NCBI RefSeq assembly: GCF_004827385.1
Contig: NZ_SRXN01000007.1
Span: forward strand, 1 to 64,000
Origin: Ensifer sp. MPMI2T
GTDB lineage: Bacteria > Pseudomonadota > Alphaproteobacteria > Rhizobiales > Rhizobiaceae
DNA: 64,000 nucleotides
Direction: 5' to 3'
In this document: in pieces, positions 8,975 through 18,228 of the stretch
Layout of the letters: the number at the start of each line of letters is the position of its first letter
Position numbering within the stretch: the stretch's first letter is position 1
Translations under genes and position numbers: made by a program
Notes under the pieces: model-generated
Seen by the model: only the letters and a program-made list of their open reading frames with translations
Databases searched by the model: none
What the model was told of the DNA's origin: nothing

Positions 8975-11900
8975 ACTTTTCCGCCTTGTCGATCCGCAAT
9001 CCCGTTCCCGCCATACTCCTGTTCATCCTGCTGACTGTCGGCGGCCTGCTCGCCTTCGACCGGCTCGCGGTTCAGAACTTTCCCGACATGAACCTGCCGA
9101 TGATCGAAGTCAGCGCCACGCTTGAAGGTGCCGCACCGGCCCAGCTCGAAGCGGAAGTCGCGCGCAAGATCGAGGACAGGCTCGCCTCGCTGAGCCTCCT
9201 CGACCACATCACGACGACGATCACGGACGGGAGGGTATCCATCAGCGTTTCCTTCAAGCTGGAGAAGGACGGCCAGGAAGCTCTAAACGAGGTACGCAAT
9301 GCTATCGACAGCGCGAGCGGTGACCTGCCCCCGGCGATGCAGACGCCGAGCGTGACAAATGTAACCGCGCAAGGCTCCCCTCTCCTCACCTACACGGTGC
9401 GCTCTACCCGCCTCAACGAGACTGAACTTTCCTGGTTCGTCGACAATGACATGACGAAGACCCTGCTCTCCCTGTCCGGCGTTGGCGACGTCAGCCGCAT
9501 CGGCGGCATAGATCGCGAGATACATGTTGATCTTAACCCCCAGCTCATGAACTCGCTGGGTCTGAGTGCTGCAACCGTTTCCTCACAGCTCAAGTCCGTG
9601 CAGTCGGACGCGTCGGGCGGTCGGGCCGAAATCGGCGGCGGCGAGCAGGCGATCCGAACGCTCGGCGCGGTTTCCTCGATCGAGGAACTAAAGGCGCTCG
9701 CAATCCCGCTTCCGAGTGGCGCACTGGCACGGCTGGACGAAATCGGCACGGTGACGGACAGCTTTGCCGACAGGTCGTCGTTCGCCTATCTCGATGGCGA
9801 GCCGGTGATCGCCGTTCAGGTCAAGCGATTAAACGGGTTTTCGGACACCGGCGTCGCGGCCGCCATAGAAGCGGCCATGCAGGACTTTGCTGCCGCCAAC
9901 CCAGATGTCGAGATCGTCCAAGCCTACAGCACGGTCGGGCCGATCGTCGAAAACTACGATGGCTCCATGCACATGCTCTACGAGGGGGCCATTCTCGCAG
10001 TCGTCGTGGTCTGGCTCTTCCTGCGCGATTGGCGGGCCACCTTTCTCTCGGCGGTGGCACTGCCGCTCTCCGTCATCCCGACCTTCCTTGTAATGTATCT
10101 GGCGGATTTCAGCCTCAACACGGTGACGCTGCTCGCGCTCTCGCTCGTGGTCGGCATCCTGGTCGACGATGCCATCGTAGAGATTGAGAACATCGCGCGC
10201 CATCTGCAAATGGGGAAAACGCCGAAGGAGGCTGCGCTCGAAGCCGCCAATGAAATCGGCCTTGCCGTCATCGCCACGACCTTGACGCTGGTTGCCGTCT
10301 TTCTGCCTACCGCCTTCATGAGCGGCATTCCGGGCCTGATCTTCCGCCAGTTCGGCGTGACGGCAGCCGTGGCGGTACTCGCCTCACTGTCCGTCGCGCG
10401 CCTGCTCACGCCGATGATGGCAGCGTACATGATGAAGGCGCATACCGTCGAGGCAAAGGATGGCCGGATCATGCGCGCCTACATGGGCGTCGTCAAAACC
10501 TCTCTAAATCATCGCAAACTGACCATCCTCGGCGTCTGCCTGTTTCTCGGGCTCTCCCTCTCGACGATTCCCATGCTCAGCTTCGGTTTCCTACCCCCAT
10601 CGGATGACGCTCAGACACAGGTGACCCTGACGCTGCAACCCGGCAGCACAATCGGACAAACGGACGCGATCACGCGGCGAGCGGCGGATATTGTTTCCGG
10701 CCTGCCGGACGTCACACACGTGTTCTCCGCCGTCGGAAGCGCCTCGACGGGTGACCTGATCGATTCCTCGGCGACCGTCGATTCTGCGACCGCCTCGCTC
10801 GTCATCGATCTGAAGAAGATCGGCGAACGCAGCCGCAAGCAGGCCGAGATCGAAGACGACATCCGGCAGGCGCTCTCCGTTCTCCCAGGCGCCAGGATCG
10901 AGGTGGGCACGGGCGGCCATGGCACGAGGCTGGACATCACGCTCGCCAGCGACGATGCCGACGCGCTCGACCAGGCGGCCGCCGCGCTCGAAGAGCAACT
11001 GCGCACCCTCCAGGGCATCGGAGCGGTGACCTCCAGTGCCTCGCTGCAGGCCCCGGAAATCCAAATCGTCCCGGATCTCGGCCGCGCCGCCGCCCTCGGC
11101 GTCACGGCAGAAGCGATCTCCGAGGCGGTTCGCGTGGCGACGAACGGGGACTATTCCTCCGCGCTCGCCAAGCTCAACTTGCCGCAACGCCAGCTTTCGA
11201 TCCGCGTCCGATTCGATCCGAGAAGCCGGACGGCACTTGACAACATCGCCGATCTCCGTGTTGCAGGCATCAGGGGCAGCATCGATCTCGCCTCGGTGGC
11301 CGACATCCGCATCGGTGGCAGCCCGTCGGAGATCAGCCGCATCGACCGCTCGCGAAACGTCACGTTGTCGATCGAGCTCAACGGCCGAATCCTCGGTGAC
11401 GTCTATCGCGAGGCGCAGGCATTGCCGGCCATTCAGAACCTTCCGGACGGGGTCCGGCTCGTTGAGCAGGGGGAACTGGAACGCAGTTCCGAACTCTTTG
11501 AGAACTTCGCCATCGCCATGGCGATCGGTGTGTTCTGCATCTATGCCGTGCTCGTTTTGCTCTTTCATGACTTTTTCCAGCCGTTCACGATCCTGATGGC
11601 GCTTCCGCTGTCGCTCGGCGGCGCTCTGCTGCCGCTGGTTCTGACCGGCACGAGCTTCTCGATGCCGGTGCTGATTGGTCTCCTCATGCTGATGGGCGTC
11701 GTGACGAAGAATTCGATCCTGCTGGTCGAATACGCGATTGTAGCGCGACGCGGCGGCATGTCTCGGTTCGACGCCGTCGTCGATGCCTGCCACAAGCGGG
11801 CCCGTCCAATCGTGATGACAACGATCGCCATGAGCGGCGGCATGTTGCCGGTGGCCCTGAGCCTTGGTGGCGGCGATGCGAGTTTCCGGCAACCGATGGC

Positions 11901-12060
11901 GATCGTCGTGATCGGCGGCCTGCTGACCTCCACGGTCCTCAGCCTCGTTGTCATCCCCATTATCTTCACCTTGGTCGACGACTTCCTGCTGCTTCTCAAT
12001 CGGATGTTCCAAGGAAGACAAGATGGAGCACCGCCTGCGCCGCTCAATTCCTCCGAATAG
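8971..12060 (+). CDS. RND efflux pump, inner membrane permease
   Basis: A 1029-residue AcrB/MdtB-type transporter. Twelve membrane segments are arranged in two halves, each with a large periplasmic porter domain. Helix 4 carries the adjacent aspartates of the proton relay in VVGILVDDAIVEIENI, and helix 10 carries the conserved Lys in GVVTKNSILLVEY. The family exports toxic compounds by proton antiport as a homotrimer. A single pump gene is present, unlike MdtBC pairs. The length is typical. A 509-residue open frame on the opposite strand over this gene is a codon-bias shadow. Confidence 0.95.
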   Translation: MNFSALSIRNPVPAILLFILLTVGGLLAFDRLAVQNFPDMNLPMIEVSATLEGAAPAQLEAEVARKIEDRLASLSLLDHITTTITDGRVSISVSFKLEKDGQEALNEVRNAIDSASGDLPPAMQTPSVTNVTAQGSPLLTYTVRSTRLNETELSWFVDNDMTKTLLSLSGVGDVSRIGGIDREIHVDLNPQLMNSLGLSAATVSSQLKSVQSDASGGRAEIGGGEQAIRTLGAVSSIEELKALAIPLPSGALARLDEIGTVTDSFADRSSFAYLDGEPVIAVQVKRLNGFSDTGVAAAIEAAMQDFAAANPDVEIVQAYSTVGPIVENYDGSMHMLYEGAILAVVVVWLFLRDWRATFLSAVALPLSVIPTFLVMYLADFSLNTVTLLALSLVVGILVDDAIVEIENIARHLQMGKTPKEAALEAANEIGLAVIATTLTLVAVFLPTAFMSGIPGLIFRQFGVTAAVAVLASLSVARLLTPMMAAYMMKAHTVEAKDGRIMRAYMGVVKTSLNHRKLTILGVCLFLGLSLSTIPMLSFGFLPPSDDAQTQVTLTLQPGSTIGQTDAITRRAADIVSGLPDVTHVFSAVGSASTGDLIDSSATVDSATASLVIDLKKIGERSRKQAEIEDDIRQALSVLPGARIEVGTGGHGTRLDITLASDDADALDQAAAALEEQLRTLQGIGAVTSSASLQAPEIQIVPDLGRAAALGVTAEAISEAVRVATNGDYSSALAKLNLPQRQLSIRVRFDPRSRTALDNIADLRVAGIRGSIDLASVADIRIGGSPSEISRIDRSRNVTLSIELNGRILGDVYREAQALPAIQNLPDGVRLVEQGELERSSELFENFAIAMAIGVFCIYAVLVLLFHDFFQPFTILMALPLSLGGALLPLVLTGTSFSMPVLIGLLMLMGVVTKNSILLVEYAIVARRGGMSRFDAVVDACHKRARPIVMTTIAMSGGMLPVALSLGGGDASFRQPMAIVVIGGLLTSTVLSLVVIPIIFTLVDDFLLLLNRMFQGRQDGAPPAPLNSSE

Positions 12061-12086
12061 TTCAAGTCTTTCACGGATGTAGATCA

Positions 12087-12716
12087 ATGACCCACTCTGC
12101 AACACCCCCGGAGCGGCCATTCAGACAGAAGCTGAGAATTCTTCTGTTCTGGGCGCTGGCGACGGCCTTCATCATCCTCAATCTCGTCAGCCGCCCCGTC
12201 CGCCCAGGCTATAGTCTAATCGAAAGTATTCTTGAGCAGACCGGAACATTTCTAGTCATCGTTGGGGTAATCGGGCGGATTTGGTCGATCCTCTACGTCG
12301 GCGGAAGAAAGAATTCCGAGCTCGTGACCCAAGGCCCTTACTCGATCACCCGCAACCCGCTTTACTTCTTTTCTCTGCTGGCGATCTTCGGAGTTGGGCT
12401 GGTCTTCGGTTCAATTCTGGTAGCGGCATCCTTCACAATTCTGGCGTATTTCATTTTCTTGTACACCGCGAACCGAGAGGCGGCATATCTATCGCATGTC
12501 TTCGGCAAGGAGTTCGACGACTACGCCCGTTGCACCCCGCTGTTTTGGCCGGATTTTTCAGGTTTCCAACGGGGCCCGGAACGGAACTTTTCGCCCAATG
12601 CGCTACGAGTGACGATGCGAGACGCGCTCTTCATCGTGGCGCTCGTGCCGGTTTCCGAGTTCTTCGAGTACCTCCACAGCCAAGGCTATTTGTTGGCCGC
12701 GATCACCTTACCCTGA
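12087..12716 (+). CDS. Isoprenylcysteine/phospholipid methyltransferase-like membrane protein
   Basis: A 209-residue membrane protein with about four or five hydrophobic segments. The signature GPYSITRNPLYF (about 85-96) is the cofactor-binding motif of the ICMT/PEMT family, and the NREAAYLSHVFGKEFDDYARCTPLF segment is the matching C-terminal acidic motif. Family members methylate lipids or small substrates with S-adenosylmethionine at the membrane. It begins 26 bases after the RND pump and is probably cotranscribed, suggesting a role in envelope modification linked to efflux (inference). The substrate is unknown. Confidence 0.75.
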   Translation: MTHSATPPERPFRQKLRILLFWALATAFIILNLVSRPVRPGYSLIESILEQTGTFLVIVGVIGRIWSILYVGGRKNSELVTQGPYSITRNPLYFFSLLAIFGVGLVFGSILVAASFTILAYFIFLYTANREAAYLSHVFGKEFDDYARCTPLFWPDFSGFQRGPERNFSPNALRVTMRDALFIVALVPVSEFFEYLHSQGYLLAAITLP

Positions 12717-13131
12717 TCAGCAGTCGGACGCCCAAAGCCTCCCCGCGCCACGTGCGGGGACGGCTTCAAGGTCAGAACTTGGCGCATCATCCCCATTCAG
12801 CTCCCGTCGTCCGACTTCCGCTGTCCACCCACGACGCTGATGAAGGCCAATGTCCGACCCATTGCAGACATCCGGCTCCAAGTGCCGAATGACACAAAGG
12901 CACGTCAAGGCGGACGTTGATTTCTGCCTTAAGTCGGCTTCAAGCAGTCACCCAGAAATGAAGCGTTGCGTCGTTGCCGAAGCAGGCGCGTTTCGATGGC
13001 GGCGAAGACAGAGCGGCGGCGACGATTTCCTCCGCCAGAAGCGCGCCTAACGTCGGTGTTGAGCCGGCGTTCTCGTCGCATCGGATGCAAGGAGACGCGA
13101 AGGGCGAGCAGGCGGTCACATTACTCAGGCG
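12717..13131. other. Gene-free spacer at left edge of catabolic cluster
   Basis: 415 bases between the end of the methyltransferase gene and the last gene of the leftward catabolic operon. A short hairpin CCCCGC-N7-GCGGGG at 12741-12759 may end the rightward transcript but has no U run. An 18-base motif at 12814-12831 recurs with one mismatch at 24563-24580 on the far side of the catabolic cluster. Short frames here have no recognisable product. Confidence 0.5.
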
Positions 13132-14169
13132 TCAGTTCAACTCGATACGTTCTCCCGTTGCCGCCGAGCGTTTTACCGCATCGACTACCCTCAAGGTTTC
13201 GAGCCCCTCACGCCCGCTGACAAGCGGCGGTTCGTCTCCGCGGATCACCTTGCAGAATTGCCTGATCTGCAGAACGAGCGGGTCCTCGTCGTCGACCTCC
13301 ATACGCGTTTGGTCAAATGGTTCCCACCAACTCCGTTTACCAGGATTGCGCCAGACCTCGAGCGACGGAACAGCCAGAGACCCGTGCGTTCCTCCGATCA
13401 GGTAACAGGATTGCTCGGTTTTGGGGTAGGCCGGGTTCTCTCCGGTTGTCATCTCCCAGCTCCAAGGTGCGACCACCGCGTCGGAGACTGTCGCAGTTCC
13501 CAAAACTCCATTCTTGAACTCGATCAGGATTACAGCCGTTTCCTCAACTGCGTTGCCGCGCACCGCGTTGGACTCGCGTGCCTGAACCGCAGCCACATCG
13601 CCGAAAAGGTGGCGCAGATTATCGACATCGTGGATGAGATTGAGGAAAACCGGCCCCGCACCGCGCTCACGACGCCACGAGATGTTGAAGTAATCGTCGG
13701 GCTTGAATAGCCAGAACATCGCATTGACAACAAGAACGCGGCCGAGCTTTCCGCTTTCGATGATTTCCTTTGCCTTCTGCATCACCGGATTGTGTCGGCG
13801 GTGATGGCCGGTCAAAAGAGGAACACCTTTTGCCTCAGCCGCTGCGATCAGCTTTTCCCCGGATATAATGTCGTCGGCGATCGGCTTCTCGATGAGTGCG
13901 GGAATGCCGGCTTCAACGGCTTCCAACCCGTTCTGGACGTGAGCCGGGTTGGGCGTAGCCACGATGATCCCATCAGGCCGGTCTGCGGCAATCATGTCCG
14001 CGAAGCTTGGAAACCACTTCACGCTGGCTTCCTTGGCAATGGTCTTGCCAACCGGCGTGGGATCGACCACGGCACTGAGTTGCGCCGAGGGCTCGGCCAG
14101 GACGTGCTGAATATGTCGCTTACCGATGAGGCCTGCCCCAACTACGGCCAGCTTAACCCGTTGGGTCAT
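13132..14169 (-). CDS. Gfo/Idh/MocA family NAD(P)-dependent oxidoreductase
   Basis: A 345-residue enzyme. The N-terminal Rossmann fold has the motif VVGAGLIGKRHI, and the conserved EKPI motif of this family is present (ALIEKPIADD). The C-terminal alpha/beta domain follows, with the catalytic-region HDVDNLRHL motif. Family members oxidise hydroxyl groups of sugars, inositols, quinate-like polyols or ring-cleavage intermediates (LigC is one example). ATG 14169 follows GAGG; a GTG at 14175 would add two residues. It is the last gene of the leftward catabolic operon, 7 bases after aroQ. The substrate is probably an alicyclic or sugar acid fed to this pathway (inference). Confidence 0.85.
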   Translation of the reverse strand: MTQRVKLAVVGAGLIGKRHIQHVLAEPSAQLSAVVDPTPVGKTIAKEASVKWFPSFADMIAADRPDGIIVATPNPAHVQNGLEAVEAGIPALIEKPIADDIISGEKLIAAAEAKGVPLLTGHHRRHNPVMQKAKEIIESGKLGRVLVVNAMFWLFKPDDYFNISWRRERGAGPVFLNLIHDVDNLRHLFGDVAAVQARESNAVRGNAVEETAVILIEFKNGVLGTATVSDAVVAPWSWEMTTGENPAYPKTEQSCYLIGGTHGSLAVPSLEVWRNPGKRSWWEPFDQTRMEVDDEDPLVLQIRQFCKVIRGDEPPLVSGREGLETLRVVDAVKRSAATGERIELN

Positions 14170-14176
14170 GGTCACC

Positions 14177-14626
14177 TCAGCCCTTGTTCGCCGCCTTGAT
14201 CATTGTCGCCGCGCGCCGGATGCCAAGCTGGTATCCTTCCGTTCCAAGGCCGCAGATCACGCCGTCCGCGCGGTGCGAAACGAACGAATGGTGTCGGAAG
14301 CTTTCGCGCTTGTGCACATTGGAGATGTGGATCTCGATCACGGGCCCTTCAAATGTGTTCAGAGCGTCGAGGATGGCGAGTGAGGTATGGGTGAAGGCTG
14401 CCGGATTGATGACGATGCCCGCACCGTCCTCGCGCGCCTCATGAATCCAATCGATGATCTCGTATTCCCGGTTGCTCTGATGAAAGCGGATTTCATGGCC
14501 GAGTTCGGCTGCCAGTTTGCGGCAGTCCGCCTCTACGTCTGCGAGCGTTTCATGCCCGTAGATGTGCGGCTGGCGTTTGCCAAGCAGGTTGAGGTTTGGT
14601 CCATTGAGAACGTAGATCAGGCTCAT
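14177..14626 (-). CDS. aroQ: Type II 3-dehydroquinate dehydratase
   Basis: A 149-residue AroQ, the usual length for this dodecameric enzyme. It interconverts 3-dehydroquinate and 3-dehydroshikimate. Visible motifs are [14 protein letters not shown] (active-site Asn and lid Arg), IYG (catalytic Tyr), [14 protein letters not shown] and [16 protein letters not shown] (catalytic His). It sits in an operon with a shikimate dehydrogenase-like gene and an importer rather than with biosynthetic genes, so a catabolic role in quinate or shikimate degradation is more likely than anabolism (inference). The preceding tautomerase gene ends 33 bases upstream. Confidence 0.93.
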   Translation of the reverse strand: MSLIYVLNGPNLNLLGKRQPHIYGHETLADVEADCRKLAAELGHEIRFHQSNREYEIIDWIHEAREDGAGIVINPAAFTHTSLAILDALNTFEGPVIEIHISNVHKRESFRHHSFVSHRADGVICGLGTEGYQLGIRRAATMIKAANKG

Positions 14627-14659
14627 AGCATAGTGTCCTTCTTGAGCACGTCGTCCTGG

Positions 14660-15028
14660 TCAGACGAACGCGATTGCTTGAACAGCAAAATCAGGGTCCG
14701 ACTCGTAGAGATCTGCGCGCAAGCCGAGCCTTCCAGCTTCGAGAGCAGGCGCGGCGATCGCCCGCGCGGCCTCGAGAACGGCAGTGAGAAGCTTCTGCTT
14801 GGTCTCTGCAGTACGACCCGGTGCCATCCGCACGATGATTTGGATGAAATGATTATCGACATGCTCATCGCCGACGCAGGAGTATGTCGCCTCCCGCGCA
14901 AGCGTGCGCACGGCGGAGGGTTTCACAAGGCCGCCATCGCGAACGCAGCGATGCACGGTCAGCGTCAGCCGGTCCATGGCTACATGCTCGCCTGCGCCCC
15001 GGCTATAATCGATGATGATATGCGGCAT
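14660..15028 (-). CDS. 5-carboxymethyl-2-hydroxymuconate isomerase-like tautomerase (HpaF family)
   Basis: A 122-residue protein starting MPHIIIDYS. After Met removal the Pro becomes the N-terminal catalytic proline of the tautomerase superfamily. The overall length and the pattern NHFIQIIVRMAPGRTAETKQKL match HpaF/CHMI, which isomerises the 2-hydroxymuconate-type product of homoprotocatechuate cleavage. The true start is ATG 15028, preceded by GGGGAGG at 7 bases; the open frame continues upstream to 15370 only by chance over aroE. It is 14 bases downstream of aroE. The natural substrate here is probably a related hydroxymuconate (inference). Confidence 0.82.
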   Translation of the reverse strand: MPHIIIDYSRGAGEHVAMDRLTLTVHRCVRDGGLVKPSAVRTLAREATYSCVGDEHVDNHFIQIIVRMAPGRTAETKQKLLTAVLEAARAIAAPALEAGRLGLRADLYESDPDFAVQAIAFV

Positions 15029-15042
15029 TTGGGACCTCCCCA

Positions 15043-15909
15043 TCAAGCCGACAGGCGGCATAGGTCCGTAAAGTGAAGGGACATGCGCTCTGCGTCGGGT
15101 GCTATCCCGGTGAACAATTCGAAAGCCGCTGCTGCCTGGTAGACGGTCATGCCGCCGCCACGAAGGGTCCGGCAGCCTTTTCTTTCGGCGAGAGCAAGGA
15201 GCTCTGTGACGAGCGGCATATAGACGATGTCGGCGACCCAATGCCGTGGCAGAAGCCATTCCGGGTCGATCGGCAAACCAGGATGGCTCTTCATGCCCGT
15301 CGGCGTCGCGTGGATAAGGCCGTCCGCGGAGCGCAGGGCGCTGCCGACATCCGTCGTGGCGCGCGCACAACCCCCTAAGAACCGATCGTTCAACTGCCCA
15401 GCCAAGGTTTCTGTCCGTTTCGAATCCTGGTCAAAGATCGATAATCTCTCAATACCGAGCTTGATTGCGGCATGCGCCACGGCGACACCGGCGCCGCCGG
15501 CGCCAAGCAGGACGGCATGCGACTTCGCGACGTCCGGAAGGCCCCGCTGGAAATTCTCGTAGAAACCGTACCAATCAGTGTTGTGGCCGATCCTCTCGCC
15601 GTCACGAAAAACCACGGTGTTGACCGCACCGAGCATCTCTGCATCCTCGGAAAGGCGATTTAGGTGGGCGATCACCGTCTGCTTGCACGGATGTGTAATG
15701 TTGCTCCCGGCAAAACCGCGCCGCTCTTCCTCGTCTAGGAGGTCCGGCAGCGCCGAGGCGGGAAGGCCTCGCTCGGCGAAGTCCAGAAGCTCGTAGCGGT
15801 AATCGAGGCCCTGGTGTCGAGCCTCCGTTTCGTGGAGAGCCGGGGACTTTGACATTTGGATGTCGGCACCGATCAGTCCCACGAGGAATTTCTTGTCGTG
15901 CATTGGCAT
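15043..15909 (-). CDS. aroE: Shikimate/quinate dehydrogenase
   Basis: A 288-residue AroE-family enzyme oxidising shikimate or quinate to the 3-dehydro form with NAD(P). The N-terminal substrate domain has SKSPALHE and NITHPCKQ (catalytic Lys76). Asp112 lies in NTDWYG, and the nucleotide-binding loop is GAGGAGVAVA. NITHPCK differs slightly from the usual NVTxPxK. The context with an ABC importer, AroQ and ring-cleavage enzymes points to a catabolic paralogue (inference). Whether it prefers quinate, shikimate or another cyclitol acid cannot be read from the sequence. Confidence 0.9.
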   Translation of the reverse strand: MPMHDKKFLVGLIGADIQMSKSPALHETEARHQGLDYRYELLDFAERGLPASALPDLLDEEERRGFAGSNITHPCKQTVIAHLNRLSEDAEMLGAVNTVVFRDGERIGHNTDWYGFYENFQRGLPDVAKSHAVLLGAGGAGVAVAHAAIKLGIERLSIFDQDSKRTETLAGQLNDRFLGGCARATTDVGSALRSADGLIHATPTGMKSHPGLPIDPEWLLPRHWVADIVYMPLVTELLALAERKGCRTLRGGGMTVYQAAAAFELFTGIAPDAERMSLHFTDLCRLSA

Positions 15910-15921
15910 CGCTTTCGAACG

Positions 15922-16695
15922 TCAGTGGTGGGCCAGGATTTCGCCGAGGAAGGTTTTCGTGCGTTGGTGCTTGGGAGACTTGAAGAAGACCTCCGGTTCG
16001 GCCTCTTCGACGATTTCTCCGGAGGCCATGAAGATGACGCGGTCAGCGACCTGACGGGCAAACCCCATTTCGTGCGTGACGCAGATCATCGTCATGCCGT
16101 CACGGGCGAGCCCGATCATGGTGTCGAGCACCTCCTTCACCATTTCAGGATCGAGGGCAGAGGTCGGTTCGTCGAAGAGCATGACCTTCGGCTCCATGCA
16201 GAGCGCGCGAGCGATGGCAACGCGTTGTTGTTGTCCGCCGGATAGCTGCGCAGGATACTTTTCCGCCTGGTCAAGGACTCGAACGCGCTCGAGATATTTT
16301 CGAGCCAGTCGCTCTGCGTCAGTGCGGCTTGTGCCTCGAACACGCATCGGGGCGAGTGTACAGTTCTGAAGTACGGTCATGTGGGGGAAGAGATTGAAGC
16401 TCTGGAAGACCATTCCCACTTCGCGACGTATCGCATCGATGGATTTGGTGCTTCCGTCCAGTACCTGACCCTCGACGACGATCTTGCCTTCCTCGATCGT
16501 TTCGAGGGCATTGATGCAGCGGATTAACGTTGATTTCCCGGAGCCTGACGGCCCGCAGAGGACAATTTTTTCGCCTTTGCGGACCGACAGACTGATCGAT
16601 TTCAAGGCATGGAAAGCGCCGTACCACTTCTGCACGTCCTCAAGGGAAATCAGCGTCGGTTGATCGTTTGCGGAATTGAGCACGGAACCCTCCAT
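15922..16695 (-). CDS. Polar amino acid-type ABC transporter, ATP-binding protein
   Basis: A 257-residue ABC ATPase of the GlnQ/HisP group. It has Walker [10 protein letters not shown], the Q-loop in [11 protein letters not shown], signature LSGGQQQR, Walker [14 protein letters not shown] and the switch His in ICVTHEMGF. It energises the importer made of the two permeases and the binding protein encoded just upstream. Spacing to its neighbours is 7 and 12 bases, so it belongs to the same leftward transcript as aroE. Although the family is annotated for amino acids, the operon suggests a hydroxylated carboxylic acid as substrate (inference). Confidence 0.93.
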   Translation of the reverse strand: MEGSVLNSANDQPTLISLEDVQKWYGAFHALKSISLSVRKGEKIVLCGPSGSGKSTLIRCINALETIEEGKIVVEGQVLDGSTKSIDAIRREVGMVFQSFNLFPHMTVLQNCTLAPMRVRGTSRTDAERLARKYLERVRVLDQAEKYPAQLSGGQQQRVAIARALCMEPKVMLFDEPTSALDPEMVKEVLDTMIGLARDGMTMICVTHEMGFARQVADRVIFMASGEIVEEAEPEVFFKSPKHQRTKTFLGEILAHH

Positions 16696-16702
16696 TTGGG
16701 CT

Positions 16703-17527
16703 TTAATTGACGGTGAACGGGATGTTCGGAATGGATTCCGGGAACTGCGGCAGATCGATCGCCATCCACTTCTTCGTCATGGCGGCAAGCTCACCATTGG
16801 CCTTGATCTTCTCGATGAAGGCGTTGACGGCTTCGTTCCAGTCCTTCTCGCCGAGTCGGGTCCCGACGCCGTTGTAGGTCGTCAGAAAGTTAATCTTGCG
16901 CTCATAGGTGCCGGCACTCGCCGCATCCAGACGCTGACCATAGAACTGGTTGCCGCCAACCGCCTTTACCTGTCCGGAGATGAGCGCCTGGATGGTTGCG
17001 GCGTCGTCATCAAAGCGGCGGACCGTTGCGGTGGATCCGACGGCGTCCGTTACTGCCTTATCCTGCGAACTGGACTTCGGAACGCCGATCTCCCATCCCG
17101 AAACGTCTTCAGGCTTCATAACCGTGTCGGACTTCGCGGCATAAAGCGAAATCGTGTTGGCGGCGTAGGGCTTGCTGTATTGAATTGATTTCGCGCGTTC
17201 TTCCGTCATCGCCATCGTTGCGAACAGGATGTCGACTTTGCCGGTCGTAAGCGCCGGAATTCGGTTGGCAACGGCGAGCGGCTGGAATTGAACCTTCACG
17301 CCTAATTCCTTGGCAAAAAGGTTGGCGACGTCAGCGTCGAAGCCGTCCTGCACGCCGCTTGTGTTGACGAACCCCCATGGCGCATTGTCGCCCTGGATGC
17401 CGACCACAAGCGTGCCCTTTGCCTTGATTTCCTCCACACTTGCCGCAGAGGCGGTGGCAGCGCCAACGGTTGCGAAGGCAACGGTTGCCAGTGCAAGTCC
17501 GAGAAAATTCCTACGATTGTTATGCAT
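16703..17527 (-). CDS. ABC transporter substrate-binding protein, family 3
   Basis: A 274-residue periplasmic binding protein. The N-terminus has RRNFLGLA, which fits a twin-arginine signal, followed by a hydrophobic core and an ATASA-AS cleavage region. The mature part is an SBP_bac_3 domain ([51 protein letters not shown]). ATG 17527 is preceded by a strong AGGAGG site; the frame upstream to 17632 overlaps the permease and is not used. It delivers substrate to the adjacent permeases. The ligand is unknown. Confidence 0.92.
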   Translation of the reverse strand: MHNNRRNFLGLALATVAFATVGAATASAASVEEIKAKGTLVVGIQGDNAPWGFVNTSGVQDGFDADVANLFAKELGVKVQFQPLAVANRIPALTTGKVDILFATMAMTEERAKSIQYSKPYAANTISLYAAKSDTVMKPEDVSGWEIGVPKSSSQDKAVTDAVGSTATVRRFDDDAATIQALISGQVKAVGGNQFYGQRLDAASAGTYERKINFLTTYNGVGTRLGEKDWNEAVNAFIEKIKANGELAAMTKKWMAIDLPQFPESIPNIPFTVN

Positions 17528-17568
17528 GCTTATTCTCCTCCTCAAGAGTTTTGCTTCGAGCGAAGCGG

Positions 17569-18219
17569 TTAGCGGGCAGCTTTCGCCATCCGTTTTTCGA
17601 GGCCACTTCCGGCATGGGAGAGCGGCCAGCAAATGATGAAGTAGATTGCGCCGACGATCCCGAAGACGAGCAGCGGACGATAGGTCTGGTTTGAAATGAT
17701 CTGGCCGGCGCGAGTGAGTTCAATGAAGCCGACGATTGCTGCCAACGACGTGCCCTTGATGAGCTGGACAAGGAAGCCGATCGTGGCCGGCATCGAGATT
17801 TTCAGGGCCTGCGGCAAGATGACGTCTTTCATCCGCGAGACATAATGCAGACCGAGGGCGTTGGCGGCCTCCGTCTGGCCCTTCGGCACAGCCTCGATGG
17901 AGCCGCGCCAGATCTCGCCCAGGAAAGCACTGGCATGGAGCGTGAAGGCGATTGCGACCGCGATCCACGCGTTGACCTCGATGCCCAGCAGCGCAACGCC
18001 GTAATAGACAACGAAGAGCTGCATCAGAAGGGGCGTGCCCTGGAAGACGCCGATATAGCCTGCGGTGATCCTCCGGGCGACTTTCGTCTTCGAGGTGCGC
18101 AGCAGCGCGATCAGGATTCCGAATATTCCCCCACCGATGAACCCCACGATCGCGAGCAGCACGGTCCACTTCAAACCCTGCATCAAAAAGAAGAATTCAT
18201 TTTCGCCGATGGGACCCAT
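17569..18219 (-). CDS. ABC transporter permease, HisM/GlnP type
   Basis: A 216-residue inner membrane permease with about five hydrophobic segments. The cytoplasmic EAA loop (EAANALGLHYVSRMKDVILPQAL) contacts the ATPase. It also has the FQGTPLLMQLF motif typical of polar-amino-acid importers. It pairs with the 222-residue permease 9 bases upstream to form a heterodimer. It belongs to the leftward catabolic operon. Confidence 0.92.
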   Translation of the reverse strand: MGPIGENEFFFLMQGLKWTVLLAIVGFIGGGIFGILIALLRTSKTKVARRITAGYIGVFQGTPLLMQLFVVYYGVALLGIEVNAWIAVAIAFTLHASAFLGEIWRGSIEAVPKGQTEAANALGLHYVSRMKDVILPQALKISMPATIGFLVQLIKGTSLAAIVGFIELTRAGQIISNQTYRPLLVFGIVGAIYFIICWPLSHAGSGLEKRMAKAAR

Positions 18220-18228
18220 GGCTGCCTC

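Noticed and set aside
10591-12120. 509-codon open frame on the minus strand over the RND pump gene
   Set aside because: It is a mirror of the high-GC codon pattern of a well-supported 1029-residue pump gene; the translation is Arg/His/Gln-rich with no protein-like hydrophobic pattern.
14660-15370. Longer 236-residue version of the tautomerase gene
   Set aside because: The extra 114 residues overlap aroE and read as nonsense; the MPHIIIDYS start with a strong ribosome site gives the family's normal length and catalytic proline.
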